Source: Euwallacea fornicatus
Taxonomy: Eukaryota; Arthropoda; Insecta; Coleoptera; Curculionidae
Direction of reading: 5' to 3'
DNA: 64,000 nucleotides
Assembly (NCBI RefSeq): GCF_040115645.1
Contig: NC_089552.1
Coordinates: 2,790,001-2,854,000, forward strand
Made by a program: the position numbers and the translations under genes. This document shows positions 63,398 to 64,000 of the stretch, in pieces. Numbering within the stretch: position 1 is the first letter of the stretch; the number at the start of each line of letters is the position of its first letter. Below the pieces are notes generated by a model that made no database searches, was not told the origin of the DNA, and saw nothing but the letters and a program-made list of their open reading frames with translations.

Positions 63398-64000
63398 GTT
63401 AATCGGAGTAAAAACACTCGCCGTGGTCGGCGGCGTTAAAGTTATTACTCTGAATTGTGGGCTTGGACTCGGAAATTGGTGGAATTGTGATTGAATACTG
63501 GAATGAATGTTGAAAGTTAATAACACAGGAAGATAATTGAACGGAGGGGGGTGCTCAAATTCAGGAAACAATCTTCGATTACTGTTGATATCTCTTAGAT
63601 GAGAGGCTCTCATTAAAATCTCTTTGAACACCAACGATCAATTACAGCGCAGCTCAAGCCGCCACTTTCTAGACCGCATTCAAATAAATAACTACATACG
63701 TATGTGTCCAATGTATCTACAAGTGAGTCATAACGATAGTGTAAAGCGAACCAAACTTGGATGCCATAAAGATCACTTTTTGCATCACGAATTTCTTCGA
63801 TGTGAAGGTATGCGTAACATTACGAAGATACTCGGTCAATTTGCCACATTTGGAACCTCTCTGCCTGATGATTGATAATTTACAGTCAGTAACCAATAGG
63901 AAACAGGCTAGATTTATATACCCAGGAAAGTTACAACCAGAAATTGATCTAGCTATTATTTAATTATTACATAAGCACGTAGTCAGCGGCATTATCGATG
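63398..64000. other. Right end of window, no gene supported
   Basis: Frames on both strands (63371-63634 minus, 63624-63875 plus) show no recognised similarity. If the signal-peptide exon is real, this is part of its second intron. Confidence 0.35.

Noticed and set aside
63371..63634. 87-codon Pro-rich minus-strand frame
   Set aside because: No recognised motif; it overlaps the candidate signal-peptide exon on the other strand, and neither can be proved from DNA alone.
1..64000. tRNA, rRNA and CRISPR arrays
   Set aside because: I looked for B-box-like GGTTCGA words with cloverleaf context and for spaced direct repeats; the few hits lie in coding exons or lack structure.

Overview
This is a stretch of an insect nuclear genome. 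The evidence is intron-rich genes on both strands with many introns of only about 50-60 bases, an AT-rich background, and animal proteins that include a ZAD-type zinc-finger protein (a domain typical of insects). A holometabolous insect, possibly a beetle, is my best guess, but order-level placement is inference. No bacterial, CRISPR, rRNA or tRNA features were seen.

Layout. 3.0-5.5 kb (minus): a complete mucolipin/TRPML channel. 7.5-10.7 kb (minus): a complete BRD7/BRD9 bromodomain protein. 11.4-20.9 kb (plus): a 13-exon ZAD + C2H2 protein of about 1,526 residues, head to head with BRD7/9, with a truncated Tc1-like element in its first intron. 22.0-26.0 kb (minus): complete BOP1. 26.5-27.2 kb (plus): a small unrecognised gene head to head with BOP1. 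31.4-37.7 kb (plus): a complete 18-exon copper ATPase ATP7. 44.3-50.2 kb (minus): a large unrecognised gene with one 2.9 kb exon; its 3' end is unresolved. 50.9-52.8 kb (plus): a decayed pogo/Jerky-type transposase. 54.3-54.8 kb (minus): a tentative secreted-protein gene. 61.0-63.4 kb (plus): a TATA promoter, an ATG directly followed by a splice donor, and a distant exon that would supply a signal peptide.

For TRPML, BRD7/9, ZAD, BOP1 and ATP7 I joined exons by hand. In each case all splice phases agree and the summed exon length is a multiple of three (587, 671, 1526, 792 and 1212 residues), which strongly supports those models.

The genes form no pathway; this is ordinary eukaryotic gene neighbourhood. 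Themes worth noting are two TA-flanked foldback elements with long inverted arms (29.9-30.9 and 38.7-39.1 kb), several short MITE-like repeats, a cluster of palindromes inside an intron, and two genes whose bulk is one giant exon of degenerate, fast-evolving repeats. I found no clear evidence for a wholly new biological system; the best leads are in the findings.
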